NCBI GenBank assembly: GCA_039519185.1
Contig: CM076848.1
Location: forward strand, 32,848,849-32,912,848
From: Astragalus membranaceus
Lineage: Eukaryota > Streptophyta > Magnoliopsida > Fabales > Fabaceae
DNA: 64,000 nt
Direction: 5' to 3'
Each line of letters opens with the position of its first letter. Position 1 is the first letter of the stretch. Of this stretch, positions 46,026 through 57,541 are shown in pieces. Both the position numbers and the translations under genes were made by a program. The notes beneath the pieces were generated by a model. It ran no database searches. It was given only the letters and a program-made list of their open reading frames with translations, and was not told the origin of the DNA.

Positions 46026-48813
46026 TGTAACACCCTAATATTTCTAACAAGAAGAAATACTTAAATGCACCACTTAGTATACATCAGAGTAAAATTCCTG
46101 TATTTGGATATTGAACAAAATAAAAAAAAAACTTGATATAACCCATCAAGTGATCAATCCTATTCCCTATTATTCAATATCAAAAACAGCAATAGCGGAA
46201 ACGATTTACAACTTCTAATACATGTACAAGTCATAATATCGAAATTACATTAAAACTAGGGGAAACAAAATGAAGACAAAAGCTAAGTCTTCGGGCTCTC
46301 CATAAGGCCTCATCTAACCATGCTTTCTCGGTTTGTTCTTTCCCTGCGTATCTGTAAAACATCAACATATAAAGGGTGAGATAAACATTATCTCAGTGAG
46401 TCCTATCGAGACCCCTTACTACACACTCGTGGTTCATTTATTCTTGTTCATTTAATCGTAGTCCATTTAGGTCCTTGGGCATATAGCTTTTCCTGACATG
46501 CCATAGTACATCTCTGGTAAAAGCTCTACCTTTACCTTCGAACCTCTCCACTAGTTTACACTAGCTTCAAACCTTCTGAGGCCTAGGTTCTGGGGCTCAT
46601 GACTTCCCCTCCCCTAGTATACTAATCAACTGGGTCGTCACCCATCCTCCGATATAATTTATATATCCTGACCTTGAAAGAACATTTAGTTCCATGACCT
46701 TAATCAGTTGCTTGAACATTTAGTTCCATGACATTTAACAGTTACTTGAACATTTAGTTCCATGACATTAAACAGTTACTTGAACATTTAGTTCGCTCGC
46801 GTATACTACTTTACGGTTTTTGAAACATTTATAACTTCCAAAAACAATTCTCTTTAAACCTTGCAATCATGTTCAAAAACAGAGTATCAATGGTTCCATG
46901 ACATGAGGTATGATTGGGAAGAAGATTAGAAGAGGTTTGGAATCGAAAGGAGCAACGAAACGAATTTTTGGCAACCGGGGACAGAAGATCTGGCACGACC
47001 CGTGCCAGACCTAGCACGACTCGTGCTGCTTGGAAATGCAATTCCAGTCAACCAGAAAGGTTGGCAAGACCCGTGCTAAGGGTAGCACGACCCGTGCTGC
47101 CTGTAGCAGACTCACAATTCGCTTATTTCGTTCCGTTTCGCTTTTCCTATCGCGTCCAATCCGTAACCCAATCTTAATCCAACTTCAAAACAGTCATTCA
47201 ATACGTAATAACAGTCCACATAATTTATGTATCAATCGACACACAACCAATATATCAATCAATCAACATTCATATCGTCAATCAATCAACCTTATAGTTC
47301 CTCATTCGAAACGTAATTTTCGTAAAACGGTTTTGACTCGAAAAATGCACGACTGAACACAAAACAGAACATGCAACAATATTTCGACACAAAATCCCTA
47401 AGCGAGTATAGAACTCACCTTTGGCGATGAAATCGCACACAACGACAACAACGAGACTTTAACAATCGCACGGAACCGCACGAACAATCCCCGTACTCGA
47501 ATTTCTTGCTTCCACGAACATCAAATCGACCCCTTATGGATCCCCAAACGAGTCCAGTTACCGAAGTTTCCCCAAATGCATCTCAAATCAACAAGGTAAT
47601 CCCCTTTTTACTCCGATCTAACCCCAATTTCTAGAATGTGGCCTAACTTCTAATTCGGTTTGACAGCATCTGAATGCTGTTTCGCAATAGGTATAACTCC
47701 TTCAATTCTTAACCAAATTTAGTAAAATGAGTGTCTATTGTGAAGGGAATTTTGTCTAGTTTCTGAGGGTTCAGGTTTCGTGTTCATACGATAGGTATTT
47801 GAGGAGTTATCAACGAAACATGGTGACTGGTTCAACCCTGACACTGATTCAAAGGTGAAACTTGTAAATCATTTTTCTCCCACAATACTCAGTCAAATTA
47901 AGTGGTTATTTTGCCTAAGCTGAAGTATTTCGTGTCTAGTTTCTAATGAATCAAAAAGGAATTTAAACGGATGTCTGTACATTGAGTTACGAATGAAATA
48001 CCAAAGGGTGTCAAAACTGTTTTCTGCAGAACTTGGAACTCGAGCTTGAACTAACTTTCAAGAACACCACCAACTCTCCAAAACTCCCAAATTCGACCCC
48101 AAGCTATAATATTCTGATTTTTCTACTTCAAGTAACAATGTGATGCTAGCTGAACCTCAAGAAGTCTGAATCTCCAACATGCAAGATGATTGATAGCTCC
48201 TAGTGCCTCTTTCACTAACATGCAAGGCAACAACTCCATTTTTGGTCAACTTGGAGCTTGAATTTCGAAAATGGTAGATGGAAATGGAGGGAGAATCAGC
48301 TAGTGATTTTGGTGGCTATGAATAGAGGATGAAATATGGGAGAGAATGGTACTAACATTACCTACATGCATGAGGACTTGAAGAACTTGATGTTCTTCTC
48401 CTTCTCCTCTCTCCTTCGCATCTCCTCTCTCTCTCTAGTGCTTCTTTCTTTCTTTCTTAAGTTCTGGAATTTTTCTCATGAGTGTGTGTGTTGTGTTTCA
48501 GTTCAAATGAGCTGAAGTTTAAAATGAGGCAAAAAGACCATACTACCCTTACTCACTAATTCTCTCTTAAATTCATTCTAATCCATCAAGCACTCAACAA
48601 TCCATATAACTTAGCCATTTAAATAGCATTTCCATAGTCCTGGCATACTTAGGACTCGATCCATTATTTCATCGAATAAGACATCTTCAACATGAGGCAA
48701 AATGACGATTTTACCCTTGTGCTCTAATACCCACAATAATTCACACCATTCGGATAAAATTGCATGTAATTCATATGACTGAGAAATTTAAATATTTCTT
48801 TCGCGACATAGCC
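46026..48813 (-). repeat. 5' LTR of the LARD-like element, end-truncated
   Basis: It matches 42395-45165 with scattered substitutions and small indels. It lacks the final 88 bp and joins copia gag at a shared GCC. Confidence 0.8.
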
Positions 48814-49448
48814 TGATCTTGCTCTTCTTCACATTCTAAAATGTTGATCCTCATTTCTTTGGCTTCAAGCTTAGCTTGAAGTTCTTCAACTTTCAGATCT
48901 TCAGTGCTGGTTGTGTCTTCAATGCTATTAGCTACCCAACCAAATTTCTTGGTTAGTGACCTTAACACTTTTTTACAAATCACTGTTTCAGTGAGAGTTT
49001 CACCATATTGAGACATCGTATTAGTGATTTTCTTTAGCCTTATAAAGAAATCAGAAATACTTTCCCCATGTTTCATACTTAGAATTTCATATTGTATCCT
49101 TAAGGCCTGTAACTTCTCCTCTTTGATAGGAGCTGCACCAGTATAGTACCTTTCCAAGGCATCCCAGGCAGCTTTAGAAGTTTCATAACTTCTAATCCTA
49201 TCAAAGTTTGTCTCTTCACACCCTTGGTGTATGAGATAAATGGCTTTGTAATCTTTTTGTTCATTTTCATTAAAAAGATTGGTTTGAGAAGGTGTTGGGT
49301 TTTCACCCAATGGATCAAAACCATTTTTCACAATCTTTAGGACTCCGTGGCAGCCAAAAAAAGCCTTCATTTGAAGGCTCCACCTGTCCCAATTTTTCCC
49401 AATAAGCTTTGGGATTTGTATGTTTAAACTTGTTCCAGTACTAGTCAT
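48811..49448 (-). pseudogene. Copia gag, N-terminal part
   Basis: It begins MTSTGTSLNIQIPKLIGKNW and shows the DUF4219/UBN2 gag pattern: WDRWSLQMKAFFGCHGVL, AAWDALERYYTG, LRIQYEILSMKHGESISDFF and LEAKEMRINILE. It reads about 212 codons to QDQA, where the LARD-like element cuts in. The remainder, including the zinc knuckle start, is at 42394-42219. The start is about 170 bases downstream of the primer-binding site. Confidence 0.85.
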
Positions 49449-49620
49449 CCTTTAAGAACTGAAACCTTAAAACACAGTAAAATTGTTAGAGAACAGATTC
49501 TGCACAATTTATGATTGTGCAGATTCAAAGAAGGAAAAACTTTAAAGAAGAAAACTAAAGAATCTTAAAGAAAGAGATAGAGATAGAAATTTTTCCTGTT
49601 TATCCCTGGATTGTTACCAT

Positions 49621-49634
49621 GCTCTTAGATACCA
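49621..49634 (-). other. Copia primer-binding site
   Basis: TGGTATCTAAGAGC on the minus strand directly follows the CA end of the 5' LTR. It resembles the initiator-tRNA-Met site TGGTATCAGAGC used by plant copia elements. Confidence 0.85.
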
Positions 49635-49870
49635 TGTTAATTTTTTGACTTGATTGTATTTTATCAATCTGCAGGGGTGCAAGTAGTAGTTATCAAGCCC
49701 AGTTAGCCTAGCCCACAGGTGCCAAAAAACAGAAATGATCCACTTTGTTCCAAAACGGTTTGTGCGGGACTTGAACCCGTATATTGCTGGGTTTGTACGC
49801 GGATCCTGCTGACCCGAATTGCTAAACAATATAAAAACCCAAACTAGGGTTTCTGGGTTATTTTTCACGA

Positions 49871-49917
<47 letters not shown>

Positions 49918-50951
49918 TCTTGGTTCTCTGAGATCTTTCTTCTTCTTTTCTCACCTAACTCTGCTAGGGTTCTTCTTTGTCACTAATACACAAAGATTGA
50001 AGCTATCAAACACTTCAATCTACTTGCTACTACTGTCAGCAACTACAATCAAGCGAAAACCCTTTAGTTTGCTCAATCAATTTGAGGATTACAGAATCCC
50101 TAAAATCTTCACAACTTGATTTTGGGTATTCTGAGTCTCGGGGTTGCAATCGGACCTCCACACGAAGGTAAAGAACTTGTATTTCACTGATTTCGTGTTT
50201 CTTTGTTGTTCTTTAACACAAACCCTAATTTTCTTTCTGTTTGAGTTTTGTATGGAACTTGTGAGAGATGATGAAGACAGAAACTCAGAGATTCAGCCAT
50301 AAGAGAGGTAAAAATCACTTTCATAGTGATTTTATGTGATTGCTTTAACACTTTCAAAATCCTGACTTGATGTTGACTTGTTTGCATGTACACTTGTGAC
50401 TGTTCTTGATGAACAATCACCCAACAACTCACTACAAGCCTTCTAACGAGCCTACAGAAGGTATACCTCTTCCTCTTTCACTCTCTCTTGTTTTTTCTCT
50501 TATCTGTTTGTAATTTTCTTCAAACACTCACTGTTTGTGCCTTTGATTTATGCGAGGTACGCTTTTACCACTGCAAATATCACAAGGTTGTTACTCACAG
50601 AAACTCAGAAAAACAGAAGTGCAAAGAAGATGAAAGAAGACTTGAAGAACAATATGAAAATTGCAATGTAAAACTTTTTTTTTTCACTTGTGATGATTAT
50701 GTGTATCTGTATGTACAACCTGTAGTCTATATATACAGTTTGATAAGCCCCTCTGTGGGTTTGTTGTAGTTGGTTACCAAGTGTAACTAACTATAATAGA
50801 TTTAAACTAACTCTTTTAAACTGTAACTAATTTTAAACAGAAAAAAACTAAGGTTGTTTTAGACTGCTGAGAGTAACTGTCATCTGTATTGTATTATATG
50901 ACAGTTACTCAACTCCTGAGGGTGTTTTTGGAATTGCATTAAATTCCAGCA
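49635..50951 (-). repeat. 5' LTR of the nested copia (1317 bp)
   Basis: A complete LTR running to AATTCCAGCA before the TATCA target copy. It includes a long (CT)n run at 49875-49914, shorter in the 3' LTR. It contains CT-rich leader-like sequence and short frames only. Confidence 0.85.
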
Positions 50952-51026
50952 TATCAGAGATAATTCCATTTCCTGCTTGGAGAAAAGGCTCCGTAGCCAA
51001 TTTAGAAAAGCCTCCCACAATGCCAT
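50952..51026 (-). pseudogene. ARL8: ARL8-like retrocopy, 5' part
   Basis: From the ATG at 51026 the minus strand reads MALWEAFLNWLRSLFSKQE and then MELSLI, matching the ARL8 N-terminus, before ending at the copia target site TATCA. The 3' part continues at 37107. The pieces share the 5-bp duplication, showing one insertion into a pre-existing copy. Confidence 0.88.
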
Positions 51027-51503
51027 TGCTTTGTGTTCTACTTAATTTCTAATCACAAGGGAGAGGGAGAAATTAAGAGTATTTGTTGGGTAGTTTTTAT
51101 TATTATAAGAGAGGGGGCGATATATATGAGTTTGAATATGATATTGTTAAGATTTTATCGATGATGATGTGATATTTAAAAGTAGCAACTACTAATCCCT
51201 AATTATATGGATATAAGACTCCTAATCCTACTCAAATAGAAAAACTAGGAAACAAATCTACAAATAAGGACACTAATTCCAAAAAATAGTTTAAAATAAT
51301 ATACTCATCCTTTGAAATAAATTTAAGATAATATAAAAATATGATTTTCCTAAAACATAGCATAAAGTCATCCAACTCAACCATAAGAATCACTCAAATG
51401 AAGAATGAAGATATCATCTCAAAGATATAGGATTTTGTTACTCTATCCCTTGTATTCTGATATGGTTTTGGTCTTATATTCTTATATTTGGTTGTATTCG
51501 TGG
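51027..51503. other. Spacer, nothing recognised
   Basis: AT-rich sequence, possibly including the 5' UTR of the ARL8 retrocopy at its left end. Confidence 0.4.
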
Positions 51504-51508
51504 GGACC

Positions 51509-51849
51509 TAATGAACCTAATGACCAGGGAAAGGCAAGGCAACTCAGAACTGAATGTTGTGCAGGAAGAAGCAACAAGTGAGGCTTAGGAATTATGTGTG
51601 CAACTATAAATAGTGCACTCATGTGCTGGGGAATGGTAGTCAATTGTATTAGAATTATTTTCTCCCTCTGAATATTTCTTCTTCTCTCTTCAGTAAATTC
51701 ATTCTTCATTGTAATTCGATACTATCTTGAGATCCAAGCTAGTAGTGATCGTTGATTCAATTGAATAAAACTCTCCTCAATTCAGTGAGGAATTGCTGTG
51801 AATTGATCATTGTGATTGTGTTGTTATACTGAATTTGAGTTCCATTTCA
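51509..51849 (+). repeat. 5' LTR of the gypsy-like element
   Basis: A 341-bp LTR nearly identical to 58178-58538. It contains CTATAAATAGTGCACTC (TATA-like) and ends GAGTTCCATTTCA. Confidence 0.85.
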
Positions 51850-52580
51850 TTGGTGCTTTCATTGTCACCGTGGCAGAGCAATCATCGTTGAGCTCTCACT
51901 ATGGTGTTACGAATTCAGATATAGAGACGACACTACAAATTCTGTCCGATTTCAGGTCTTCCATGGCTGACTCGTATAGAGAAATTCGGCAATGTATAGC
52001 AAAATTTGCAGAAGAGATAAAGCAGTCATATACAAGAATTCTTGATCTGTTGCAAGAAGAAATTGACGCGTCGTAGTCGCTAGCTGTTGATGCTTCAGAA
52101 TCAAACACGGAAGAGTTTAATGCGACCAAATCGACAAATGTTGCACTTCCGGTTTCAGGCGAAATTCTTTCTCACATGGAACCAATCGAAGAATGCTCTG
52201 AGTCAATAAACAGTGATCGTGAGTTGCTGCACATTACTTTGTGGACACAGGATGTGCGTAATTCCCTTCCGAAACAACCTATGTTATCTCTGGTATGTGA
52301 GACGCAATCACGCCTCTCTTGTGTTCGACAAAATGTCACAACACAGTCGCCGCCACCGAAACCGCCAGAGCGAGTGACAACTCTGATGTCGCCATTCACA
52401 CGGCCTTTACGCAAGCACACCATGCCTCCTCCACCTGCAGAGCCTCCAGATTCCAGTCACAGAGCCATGATTGTTGCACGGCAGGTGTTCGATGAAAGGG
52501 ATAGCATTACTCTAGGTGATGCAAATTCTGAATTCATACAGAACTGTCGTCACTATTTCTGTAGCACTGCAGACTATTGA
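51850..52580 (+). pseudogene. Unknown ORF, N-terminal part (gag-like position)
   Basis: One frame runs from the primer-binding region to 52580, broken only by a TAG at 52074-52076. It has a helical, probably coiled-coil segment (LQILSDFRSSMADSYREI, FAEEIKQSYTRILDLLQEEI) and later a Pro-rich stretch (PPPKPPERV, MPPPPAEPP). The position is that of gag, but I recognise no gag domain or zinc knuckle. It has no assigned function. Confidence 0.5.
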
Positions 52581-54221
52581 TGTGGTACATGGTGCTTTGG
52601 ACAAGAGTCATTTCTATGTTTGTACAGAGACCTCCAGCAACAATGCAATTGAATTAAATGTTGATGTAAGCACACCACTGTCTCTAGGCATATATGATGC
52701 TAACGTGAATCGGATGTCAATTTGCCTCAAGATATATGGTTTTGGATTTAATCTTCACAACTCAGGGAGGGCAAGAGCTTTACACATTAAGAAGATTTTG
52801 GGAAGACAGCCACCTATACAGGCTGTACTCAGGTTACCATTCCAAAGACCGAACCACCACACTTTAATGTCACGGTACAAATGTTTTTAATTCATTATGT
52901 TGAGTGCCGCTATTGCATAGAATTTCACTGTGGTATTGCAGCAGTATTCCACTTTGTGTGTCAAAATTGTTTGCCTCTGACGTCAACTGGGGGGATCCTC
53001 ATTGAATATATTGTGAAAGTTAAAGTAGCTAAGTGGTGTGAAGAAGACCCAAGAATGATGTCCCGTACTCACAGTGGTGCATTATCTTTGCAAATAACTA
53101 AGTTGGTAAAACAATATTTGCATGAGCTAGCTAATACCATTGGAAATAATGTTGCTACTGTTCCCTTGGTTGGGTTTGAAAATATCCTACAACAACTACC
53201 TAAATTAGCAGCTGACACATATCAGGTTCACCTTCCTAGCCACTTGAATGATCCTTATCATGATGATACTAGGGAAATAGTTAGATTGATTTTTCTTTCT
53301 GGTACAACTGGTGTGGTTGCTGTTATTGAAGGTTTACATGTAGTCATGTCTTTGAGCCTTGCATGTCCCATGAAAAATTTGCTGCATGATAAAGCATTAG
53401 TCCATAATTTCGTTACTTGGGAGACATTGGGTCCTGACACTATTATAGACAGTGACATGAATGTGACACTCACTACTAACCATATGGCACATGATAGTGA
53501 TATCAACTACTTTGAATTTGGAGAGCAGCTTATGGCAATTCCTAGCTATTACTATCTTTCAAAAATGGTTGGCATGTGGAAAATTGGACCATGGGCATTA
53601 AGTAATCCAAGGATCAATATGTGCAAAGCTTTTGTTGTTACTGATGTTGGCATGGAATGGAAAGATCAATTGGCCTTTACATTTTGTGACTCGAATGCAA
53701 ATAATGGCAGCATTGACAAGCTCTATTTTCAAGATGAGTTAGTAGAATTTGACCTTACTAATGGTGTTAGAGAAGTGACTTTGCAACATTTTTCTATCTG
53801 GTTTGCAGGAGAGTACTTAATGTTACTGATTCAATCTTTTGGGAACAATGTGGTCATAGATTTCACACAAGTTGAATTACTTGAAGCACAAGAGGTTTTG
53901 GTACAAATGCAAAATTGGTTCATATGGGTTTCAACTATATTACAGGCTTGTGAAGGCTTCAATAAGGTTGCTGGGGTGCATTGTTTGCTGTCATGGATGC
54001 TTGTACAATGAGGGAATTATTAGTGACATCAAGAATGCTACCTATCTTGTTAGTCCCATTCAAGTTGTCGAGATAGGTGGTGCAAGGGGGTTCAATAACC
54101 TTACACCTAATTACATAACACCAATCAAAGAACACATTTTGTGGTTTTTATCAGATGGAGAAATTCTACAAGCTGCTTCTTATCATCAACTGTTGATTGG
54201 GTATATGTTTCAAAACTCATG
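52516..54221 (+). pseudogene. Unknown ORF, central part, frameshifted
   Basis: Coding-like sequence continues through overlapping frames at 52516-52890, 52881-54011 and 53872-54221. This suggests one ancestral frame with two or three shifts. The longest piece (376 codons) includes VATVPLVGFENILQQLPKLA, FLSGTTGVVAVIEGLHVVM, MCKAFVVTDVGMEWKDQLAF and VREVTLQHFSIWFAGEYLML. No retroviral-type enzyme motif (for example YxDD or the integrase HHCC) is present. It is not recognised. After the CACTA element the last frame resumes in phase at 57897. Confidence 0.55.
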
Positions 54222-55661
54222 CACTATAACAAAACTGGCATTCTGCGGCGGTTCAAAAAGCATTCTGCGGCGGTTTTGACCGCTACCAAATGCTTCTCGC
54301 GGCGGTTCCAAAACCACTGCAGCTTTCCCCGCCGCGAGGGAAACTCTGCGGTGGTTTTTGCAACCGCTGGAATAACCGCCTAGAGTAGCAGTTTGCGGCA
54401 GTTTTACATTTGCAGCGGTTTTGAACCGCCACTAAATAGTTGTTGAGTTAAAATAATCCTCAATATTTGCTGCGGTTTTAGTGGATTGTTGCGGCGGTTT
54501 TAAGTTTTGACATGGCATTTAATGGCAGTTCTAAACCGCCGCAATTAATTAGTTTTTTTTATATAAAAAAAATATTTTTAATTTGGCTAATGGCGGTTCT
54601 AAACCGCCACAATTAATTAGTTTTTTATAATTTTTTTTAATTTGGCTGCTAGTAGAATCGTATGGAATGCTCAAACTATATATAATTACAATGATAACAC
54701 ATAAAAATATAAGAAAACAATTAGATTAAAATTGACTTTATTACTTTCAAAAATAATATTACAAACAAAAATTCTTTTCAAAAATTACATTGACTAGAAA
54801 ACACCACATTGAATTGGTCATCAAGTACCAAACTGGTAAATTCCTTTTGAGAGTCCTATGTGCTCGTTTGAGGTCTTGAAAACACCACATTGCAACCTGG
54901 TTGAAATTGGACTGCATTTTCACAAAATTAAAAATCATAAGTTGTTTAAAATCAACATGAAAGATCATGGAGATAAAACCTCTCTAAATATATTATGCAA
55001 CAAAAAGATGTGGTAATATTAAATCAGTAAAATGCATGTTTCCTAAGGTTTGGAATAAAATCAAATTAATTTCAAAAGATGTTGTGCTTATAATTAACAT
55101 CAAGCAATTGTGGTTGCGGTTTAATTGCATTTTAGATTGTGTTTGAAGAACACTAGCGAAAAATCACAGAAACTTCACAAGAATAATTCCCAGTGCTTTA
55201 AAATATGCCCTCTATATTTTTTATTTCAATGACATATAACCATGAAAGACTAACCATAAATTAATTAGGCCTTCTAATTGCTTCATAGTTTAGAATACTT
55301 AGTGCAGGGTATTTCAATAAATGAACTAGGTAGTTCAGTTCTTAGTGCCTACTTGGTGCCTTAGTGTTAAAACTTGACATAAACATGAACATAGCTGCAC
55401 TAATTAACAAAGGGTTCAGTTCTAGCTTTCGTAGCTGCACTAATTTCTCTGATAGTCTCAGAAGGTTTCCAAAGGGTTTGGACTATGCTTTTGTAGTTTA
55501 TAGTGATCCCTTTCAATTTAAGAAAACCCATTAACAACATGAACATATACCTAACTTTGTGAGATATGATTTTTGTTAGTTACAAAGGCACGGACAACCA
55601 CGGAAGAAATAATAGATTACAACTATCTATGAATGAACATGGAAGAAATTAGGTTACACAC

Positions 55662-55826
55662 CTGAGAGTGATCGAGATTGGTATTAAAGGGAGTGAAGGA
55701 TACATCCTTCTTGGCTAATGCCGGTTGCCTCTCCCCAAACAAGACAGGAACTAGATCTGCAGCAGGACCCTTATGCACTCCTTTACTCAACTGTACTAAT
55801 GCATCTTTCATCCTGTGATATGTCAC
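55662..55826 (-). pseudogene. Captured SMUBP-2-like helicase exon (C-terminal of four)
   Basis: Between consensus splice sites (AG at the start, GT at the end), 165 bases encode VTYHRMKDALVQLSKGVHKG, AADLVPVLFGERQP and FNTNLDHSQ. This matches my memory of the plant SMUBP-2 helicase just before its Walker A region. The frame is open throughout. The ATPase core that should follow is not in the element. Confidence 0.75.
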
Positions 55827-56173
55827 CTGCATGAACAATAAATACTTGCGTTAATAAGAACCTCGGAGCAAGAAATTGACTAAAAACAAAGATAATATCA
55901 ACCATGGTGCTAACATATATGTTTACACAAACAAAACAGAAAGTAATAAACTATTAACTAAACGACCAAAAGGGAAGTCAATGCTTCATATTTAGGTCAT
56001 ATTAGTGCATTTCATATATTTTATGTAAACCTAAAATTATAGTATAATATATGTTCAAATTCACTGAATTTCACTCTATTAAATTAGTAATTGAATTATT
56101 TATAGTAATTGAACTTCACTACAGTACATCCTTCAAGAAGAAATAGTAAGCATCTATGACCCTATCAGCATAC

Positions 56174-56248
56174 CTCATCTTCTGGTATGTCATCAAAAGC
56201 AATAGTAATTGACTAATTGACATTAACAACAATGTCATGAGTACCAAA
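56174..56248 (-). pseudogene. Captured SMUBP-2-like exon with internal loss
   Basis: Splice-like borders enclose FGTHDIVVNVN, a TAG, then SITIAFDDIPEDE. Compared with the family, the linking residues between the two blocks are missing, so the piece has suffered an internal deletion and a stop. Confidence 0.7.
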
Positions 56249-56835
56249 CTGCAAAAAGGAATATGACATTAACTCCATGAAAGTAGTACAATACGAATTG
56301 ACTACATCAAAAATAGTCTTAAATCTTAATGCTTATCAGTGCTACAAGATGTTTTTGTGGTATGTATTTCGCTGTCATATCAATCTCGGAGTACTTAAAG
56401 CAAGTACTTATACCGAGGAATAAGAAAACGCGGGAGGAGCGATAAATGCATACAATAAAAGTAGTTTCATATAAGACACTACTAAAAAGCACTGTTTTAA
56501 ATTTGACTCAACTAGTATAGGTAGTTTGATAATGAACAGAAAACACTGATAAAAGAAAATTAATCTTCTATTGTTATATTTATATTTTTGAATTCCATCT
56601 TTCTTTGAACTCCAGCTTGCCTCCATTTTAAACCAACATATTCCAATTGAATAAATCCTCAATTTAGACCCTAATGTATCACTGACCGACTCTCCTAAAT
56701 AATCCCTAAAATTTATCCCATTTCATCAATTTAGTTTCTATGCAGCAAGCGATACTTTGGGGACTCTTATCTATGAGTATGAAATTTCAAAGACAATTGT
56801 GAGAAACAAAAGGGAAGAACTGAAAAGCAGGTATC

Positions 56836-56940
56836 CTGAACATCAACACACTTCAAGTTGAGGATTGTAGATCCCCTTTTTTGAGCAGTTTCCACATTCC
56901 TTGACGCGCCTGTGGCGATTGAGCTTGATATTTCAGCTTC
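56836..56940 (-). pseudogene. Captured SMUBP-2-like exon 2
   Basis: It encodes EAEISSSIATGASRN, VETAQKRGSTILNL and KCVDVQ after an AG acceptor. The donor reads GA instead of GT. The frame is open. Confidence 0.75.
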
Positions 56941-57234
56941 CTAAGCCAAAAACAAAACAAAAGCATAAAAATGACAAGAAGAACAATCATTCATCCTTTC
57001 TGAAACGACCCATAAACCAGTTTTTGAAAGTTATAATCGTTTTCACTGTTCTAATCCTCAAAAACACGACCCATTGAACAATAACTCCTAGAATACAATT
57101 AGGCTTAAACTTGCACATTGAAATGTACGGTAAATGAAATCTCTAAACTTTAATCGTAGCATTTGAACAATGAATTCGATTCAAGTGGGGTAAAAATGAT
57201 CAATAAATAAATGGATGAAAAAGAAAGTAGGTAC

Positions 57235-57324
57235 CTTTTCCAAGTCGAGAAGGGGGTTGGTGATAGAGATGAATTGCTCCAAAGAGAGAGGTGGTGATTT
57301 CTTCTTAGTGGCGCCTCTCTACAT
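57235..57324 (-). pseudogene. Captured SMUBP-2-like exon 1
   Basis: ATG at 57324 is followed at once by TAG. After it the frame reads RGATKKKSPPLSLEQFISI and NPLLDLEK to a GT donor. The start context and order match the N-terminus of plant SMUBP-2 helicases. About 220 bp of CT/GA-rich leader-like sequence lies upstream (to 57550). Confidence 0.75.
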
Positions 57325-57496
57325 TGCCACAGTCACTGATGCTATCTAAGGAAATGAAAGACATTGGGGCTAATTAAGGAATATGGTCATGAGGAACTGA
57401 GAAACTAAGCTCTTAGGGTTTTAGAAGGAACTGAGATTGGGGATGATTAAGGATTAGGGTCCAAATTCAATCAAGCAGAAGCGAAGTTAAAGCAGA

Positions 57497-57541
<45 letters not shown>

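Larger units (their letters stand above)
42395..48813 (-). mobile_element. LARD-like non-autonomous LTR element
   Basis: Two long LTRs, 42395-45253 (2859 bp) and 46026-48813, flank an internal region of only 772 bp without coding capacity. LTRs start TGTAACACCCTAATATTTC and end GGGATGTTACA on the plus strand. The orientation is minus. A primer-binding-like GCTATCAGAGCAG (about 46020-46008) follows the 5' LTR, and a tract with AAGTTGGGGTGAT precedes the 3' LTR. It is inserted in copia gag; flanking AGGCC/AGGCT is the probable target copy. The last 88 bp of the right LTR are missing. Confidence 0.8.
37108..50951 (-). mobile_element. Ty1/copia retrotransposon with two nested LTR elements
   Basis: It is bounded by TG...CA and by a perfect 5-bp duplication TATCA (37103-37107, 50952-50956), which lies inside the ARL8 retrocopy. 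The minus-strand 5' LTR is 49635-50951. The primer-binding site TGGTATCTAAGAGC (49634-49621) abuts it, and gag follows. The 3' LTR survives as 37108 to about 38165. Gag is split by a LARD-like element at 42395-48813. Downstream of gag the copia is replaced by a gypsy fragment (38166 to about 42218), so protease, integrase and RT are gone. Confidence 0.85.

Noticed and set aside
51816..52076. Independent small gene in the gypsy-like element
   Set aside because: It is in the same frame as the next segment and separated only by one TAG, so it is treated as part of one decayed ORF.
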